Assembly: GCA_037176905.1 (NCBI GenBank)
Contig: JBBBWG010028534.1
Location: 23,203-57,839, forward strand
Direction of reading: 5' to 3'
DNA length: 34,637 bases
From: Azolla pinnata
Lineage: Eukaryota; Streptophyta; Polypodiopsida; Salviniales; Salviniaceae
The notes under the pieces were generated by a model. The model worked only from the letters and a program-made list of their open reading frames with translations. It made no database searches and was not told the origin of the DNA. Of the stretch, positions 31,901 through 34,637 are shown piece by piece. Numbering within the stretch: the first letter of the stretch is position 1; the number at the start of each line of letters is the position of its first letter. The translations under genes were made by a program, and so were the position numbers.

Positions 31901-32928
31901 CAAGCATAAAGGTGAGGAGATCCAGCATTTTCATTAAGCCGGAGAATCTTGGAAGAAACACTAAAGCCTTCAGTAGAAGATGGAAGAATAACATAATCTT
32001 TGAATAAACGAGAATTTCCAGCGGACGTTTAGCACAGACAGTTAATGCAGCATCTTAACTACCACAGAAATATTTCAAATACTTTAATACATCAATATGT
32101 AAGTTTGTGAAGAGAAAACAGGATGTTGCAGAATTTACATGTATATTTCTGTTGGTGCCACGAATTTAGGCTCATGCTTTTTATGGATAACGGATTCGTT
32201 ATTAAAGATGAGTTTTGCTGCATAATGTCCAAAAAGGAAAAAGTGCTGATAATTATGTTCATTTGATTTAAGGACCAAAAAGTGTTCCGTTATAAATTTG
32301 ACAGAAACACAAAGAAGTTTTGTCGCTACCAGTGCTCATCAAGTCAGGTAGATCCGATGCATTGATGTTACAGAATCTCTGAAGGAAAATGAGATTTTGT
32401 AAGAAAAACATGAAGAAAAATGAGGACATAAGATGCGTTAAAAAGGAAAATTTGTAGAAACAAAGCATTGCACGTAAACCTTAAGAAACTCGGACATTTA
32501 ATCCACAGACAAAGAAAAGATGAGCATGAAGGCGAACTACAACAAACCAGGAAGAAAGAGTCTACATCCTATTTGAATAGGGACGCCGTAGTACAGAAGT
32601 CTATGCAGAAATCTGTCAGATCAAAGAAGCGATGTTTCCAACATTGAAGCAGAAATGAGAATATGGGATCGGATCAAGAATCTGATCTGTCGGAACAAAG
32701 CATTGATACATTGGCAACATCATAAGAGCCACGGCAGAAGGTTGGCAGATCAAAGAAAAGATGGAACTTGAAGGTGAATTTGAAATAACAAGGACAAAAT
32801 GGAAGGAGATAGGGAGAGAGAGAGAAAGCGACAAAGAATACCTGTGATTTGAGGAAACGAAGTTCTGCCTGTGTAAAATGCGCGGCAAGGCTAGGATCCG
32901 CTACCACGATGCCACCGAAAGAAGCCAT
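25970..32928 (-). CDS. FIM1: Fimbrin (plant actin-bundling protein), 14 coding exons
   Basis: Coding exons, in gene order: 32928-32842, 31481-31311, 31235-30997, 29642-29471, 29390-29352, 29117-29049, 28972-28856, 28732-28521, 28442-28281, 27209-27010, 26802-26651, 26571-26475, 26390-26299, 26101-25970. They total 1,941 nt, or 646 aa, in frame throughout. Fimbrins crosslink actin filaments through two tandem actin-binding domains (four calponin-homology domains). Visible: [20 protein letters not shown] (N-terminus); a degenerate EF-hand-like loop at ~35-45 ([11 protein letters not shown]); CH1 from ~122 ([34 protein letters not shown]); CH2 from ~267 ([35 protein letters not shown]); CH3 from ~391 ([29 protein letters not shown]); CH4 from ~510 ([39 protein letters not shown]). 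It ends soon after CH4 in an Ala-rich run, without the long acidic tail of Arabidopsis FIM1 (687 aa). An in-frame ATG five codons upstream (32943) is an alternative start. Confidence 0.96.
27420..27640. repeat. Diverged duplication in fimbrin intron 9, ~100-120-bp offset
   Basis: A segment with TGTA(C/T)AGATG, TACCTTT, AATCA, AGCTGAAT, GCTGA and ATAATG begins near 27424 and again near 27522. TCATAAACAACATGTCCT follows at about 27487 and about 27607. The second copy includes an inserted TTTAGGGTTTTTCCACCC stretch. Confidence 0.8.
29643..30996. other. Fimbrin intron 3 (1.35 kb)
   Basis: AT-rich unique sequence between the exons that split the Cys codon of the GVLLC motif. No repeat, RNA gene or exon-like segment was seen. 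Confidence 0.7.
31482..32841. other. Fimbrin intron 1 (1.36 kb)
   Basis: AT-rich intron. A segment near 32332-32380 (minus sense) has a plausible acceptor and donor and would read [17 protein letters not shown], but including it breaks the frame into exon 2, so it is left out of the model. Confidence 0.7.
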
Positions 32929-33345
32929 TTCCTGTGCGAGCACGCTTCTTTCTCCGCCTTCCTTTCCAAGCCCGACAGGCTTGCAACCTCAGTAGATGTT
33001 TCCTCTGAAACGAATCTTAAAGGGAGAGAAGAAGTAGCAGCAGCAGCCAAAAGCCGAATTTACAGGCAAGCACGCACTGGCGCTTGATCCGACGTGATCT
33101 GACGAGACGAGAGTGTGACTTTGGCGGCGATCTTCAGCAAACGGTACGGCGATGGCGATTCCTGTGGAAGCAGCAGAAGCGAGGAGCGTGAACGAAGAGG
33201 AAGGAGAGAAGATCAATGGCCGAACGATCGATCGATCGATCCACAGGAAACGATGAAGCAGAAGAAGAAGCAGCAGAAGCAGAAGAAGGAATCAGAAAGA
33301 AAGAAAATACAAATCACACAAAACCCCTCCTTCCTCGCAAAACAA
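32929..33345 (-). promoter_or_regulatory. Leader and proximal promoter of the fimbrin gene
   Basis: This is upstream of the fimbrin start on the minus strand. Plus-strand GAAGAAG/GCAGAAG runs at 33253-33310 read as CTT/CTG-rich pyrimidine sequence in the gene's sense, as in the TOM1-like leader. A GATCGATCGATCGATC run lies at 33226-33241. Transcription start is not determinable here. Confidence 0.45.
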
Positions 33346-34150
33346 GAAGAAGAATATTTTTCTCCTTTTTTTTTATTCCTTCTTTAGTTCTTTATCTCTT
33401 TACATTCGTTTTCTATTTTATTTTATTTTATTTTTCTCTCCTCCTTTCTTCTTTTTTATTTTCTTCTATTTTCTACTCTTTGTTTATTTTTTAACTCCTC
33501 CATTTTTTAGTCCCTTTCTCTTCGCCTGTTTTTTTTTTTAAGTGCATCAATTTTCCTATTTTTAAATATTTGGCACTTTCTTGAAGTTTTATTTGTGGAA
33601 TTTCCCCCTTTTTTTCTGCTTACTATCCTCCTCTCTTTTTTATTTTTTCATATATTTTCCTTTTCTCCTTTTTTTTATATTAAAGCTTTTATTATAATTT
33701 TCCCCTTTCAATTTTCTATCCAAAATCTGGATTTATTTTATGCCGCAGTGAATTCGACTTAAATTTCTGTCACATCGCCATATTATTGTCGAAAACAATA
33801 ATTTTCCCGATTAAATATTAGTGTTTTTTGTTTTTGCTTTATTCGGAAAAACACTACTAAATAAAAACTATTTCTTTTTTTTCCTCTGCTGTTTTCATCA
33901 CGATGCGTGTCCTCCAATTCATTTCTTTCCTTTGAATTTCTGTATAAACACTGAAGACTATTTTCCCCAATTTTTCGTGGATTAAATTAAATGTACGCCA
34001 GTTTTTTGCCGTCACTTTAGAAGCTTTCCGAATTCCAAAACCAAAAAAGCAAAACAATAATTTATGCGCATTACTAGAATACTATTAGACACAGTTCACG
34101 GAAAAAGAGTGCAGAAAAATGGTGGCCCTTCAAAACTATTGAGGGGATAA
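33346..34150. other. T-rich intergenic spacer
   Basis: Long T- and TTTTATT-rich runs at 33360-33720, then AT-rich unique sequence. No gene is supported. Confidence 0.7.
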
Positions 34151-34179
34151 TAATTGATCAGGCATCAAATCCTGCACAT

Positions 34180-34637
34180 CTATTTATGCATGCATGTATG
34201 CGCGCAGTGCATCTATGTATTGCATGTGTGTTTGGATGTATGCGTGCGTGCGTATGTATGTGTATGCATGTGCACGTATGTATATTGTGCGTGTGTCTGA
34301 ATGTGTGCTTGCGTGCGTATGTATGTGTATGCATGTGCACGCATGTATGCTGTGTGCGTGCGTGCGTATGTATGTGTATGCATGTGCACGTATGCATATG
34401 CATGTGGATGTATGAATACGCGCCTGATGCATGTATGCGTGCATATGTATGTATGCAGCGCGTGTGCATGTATGATGCGTGTGTGTGTGCCTAATGTATG
34501 TATACAATTTGTGTGTGTATGTATGTGTGCGTGCATATGCATATGCATGTATGTGTGCATGCATATGCATGTATGTGTGCATGCATATGCATGTATGTGT
34601 GCATGCATATGCATGTATGTGTGCATGCATATGCATG
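34180..34637. repeat. Alternating purine-pyrimidine repeat (TGTA/TGCA) with exact 22-bp array at the end
   Basis: Nearly the whole stretch alternates purine and pyrimidine (TGTATGTGTATGCATGTGCA type). A longer unit containing GCGTGCGTATGTATGTGTAT recurs near 34245, 34311 and 34359. From 34555 a perfect 22-bp unit, GTGCATGCATATGCATGTAT followed by GT, repeats at 34555, 34577, 34599 and 34621 and runs off the right edge. His/Cys/Met-rich open frames on both strands are artefacts of the repeat. Confidence 0.95.

Noticed and set aside
32332..32380. Extra fimbrin exon reading [17 protein letters not shown]
   Set aside because: It has splice-like borders, but including it shifts the frame into the next exon. 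Exon 1 joined directly to 31481 matches the family layout.
34158..34636. His/Tyr/Thr-rich and Cys/Met/Val-rich open frames on both strands
   Set aside because: Products of the TGTA/TGCA alternating repeat; several frames on both strands are open at once.

Overview
This is nuclear DNA from a land plant. Genes are split by many GT-AG introns. Telomere-type TTTAGGG heptamers and teloboxes (AAACCCTAA) recur. The identifiable genes are plant families: a TOM1/TOM3/THH1-type membrane protein, an FBX2-type F-box/WD40 protein, the chloroplast import protein TIC110 and a plant fimbrin. TIC110 and the fimbrin look rather diverged from flowering-plant versions as I remember them, which hints at a non-flowering or early-diverging lineage. 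That is only an impression and cannot be settled without alignment. I see no bacterial, organellar or viral coding sequence, no rRNA or tRNA gene and no CRISPR array.

Layout. 1-900: tandem array of an ~85-bp unit carrying telomere-like heptamers. 1066-1318 (+): last coding exon of an unrecognised gene that enters from the left, so the array probably lies in its intron. 2986-9832 (-): TOM1-like gene, 10 coding exons, 303 aa, with a 3.9-kb first intron holding a C-rich foreign-looking island and an eight-copy minisatellite. 9833-14960: the pyrimidine-rich leader and upstream region of that gene, then telomere-motif and GATCGATC-rich repeats, AT-rich spacer, and a ~150-bp repeat in which one segment has expanded into a perfectly spaced 22-bp array, just before the next gene. 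14962-16692 (+): intronless F-box/WD40 coding region with a probable 5'UTR intron. 16693-18770: repeats and an A-rich spacer ending in three evenly spaced teloboxes. 18771-24856 (+): TIC110, 15 coding exons, 1,051 aa. 25970-32928 (-): fimbrin, 14 coding exons, 646 aa, convergent with TIC110. 32929-34637: fimbrin leader and upstream region, T-rich spacer, then an alternating purine-pyrimidine repeat.

Exon models were assembled by hand from splice signals, reading-frame continuity and remembered family conservation. In all three multi-exon genes every junction keeps frame and the summed coding length is an exact number of codons, which is strong internal support. The genes have unrelated jobs (membrane scaffold, ubiquitin ligase adaptor, plastid import, actin bundling), and nothing suggests a cluster or a novel multi-gene system. 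The unusual content is in the repeats: several independent arrays have units of 10, 21 or 22 bp spaced exactly, and longer-unit arrays sit in introns and promoters.
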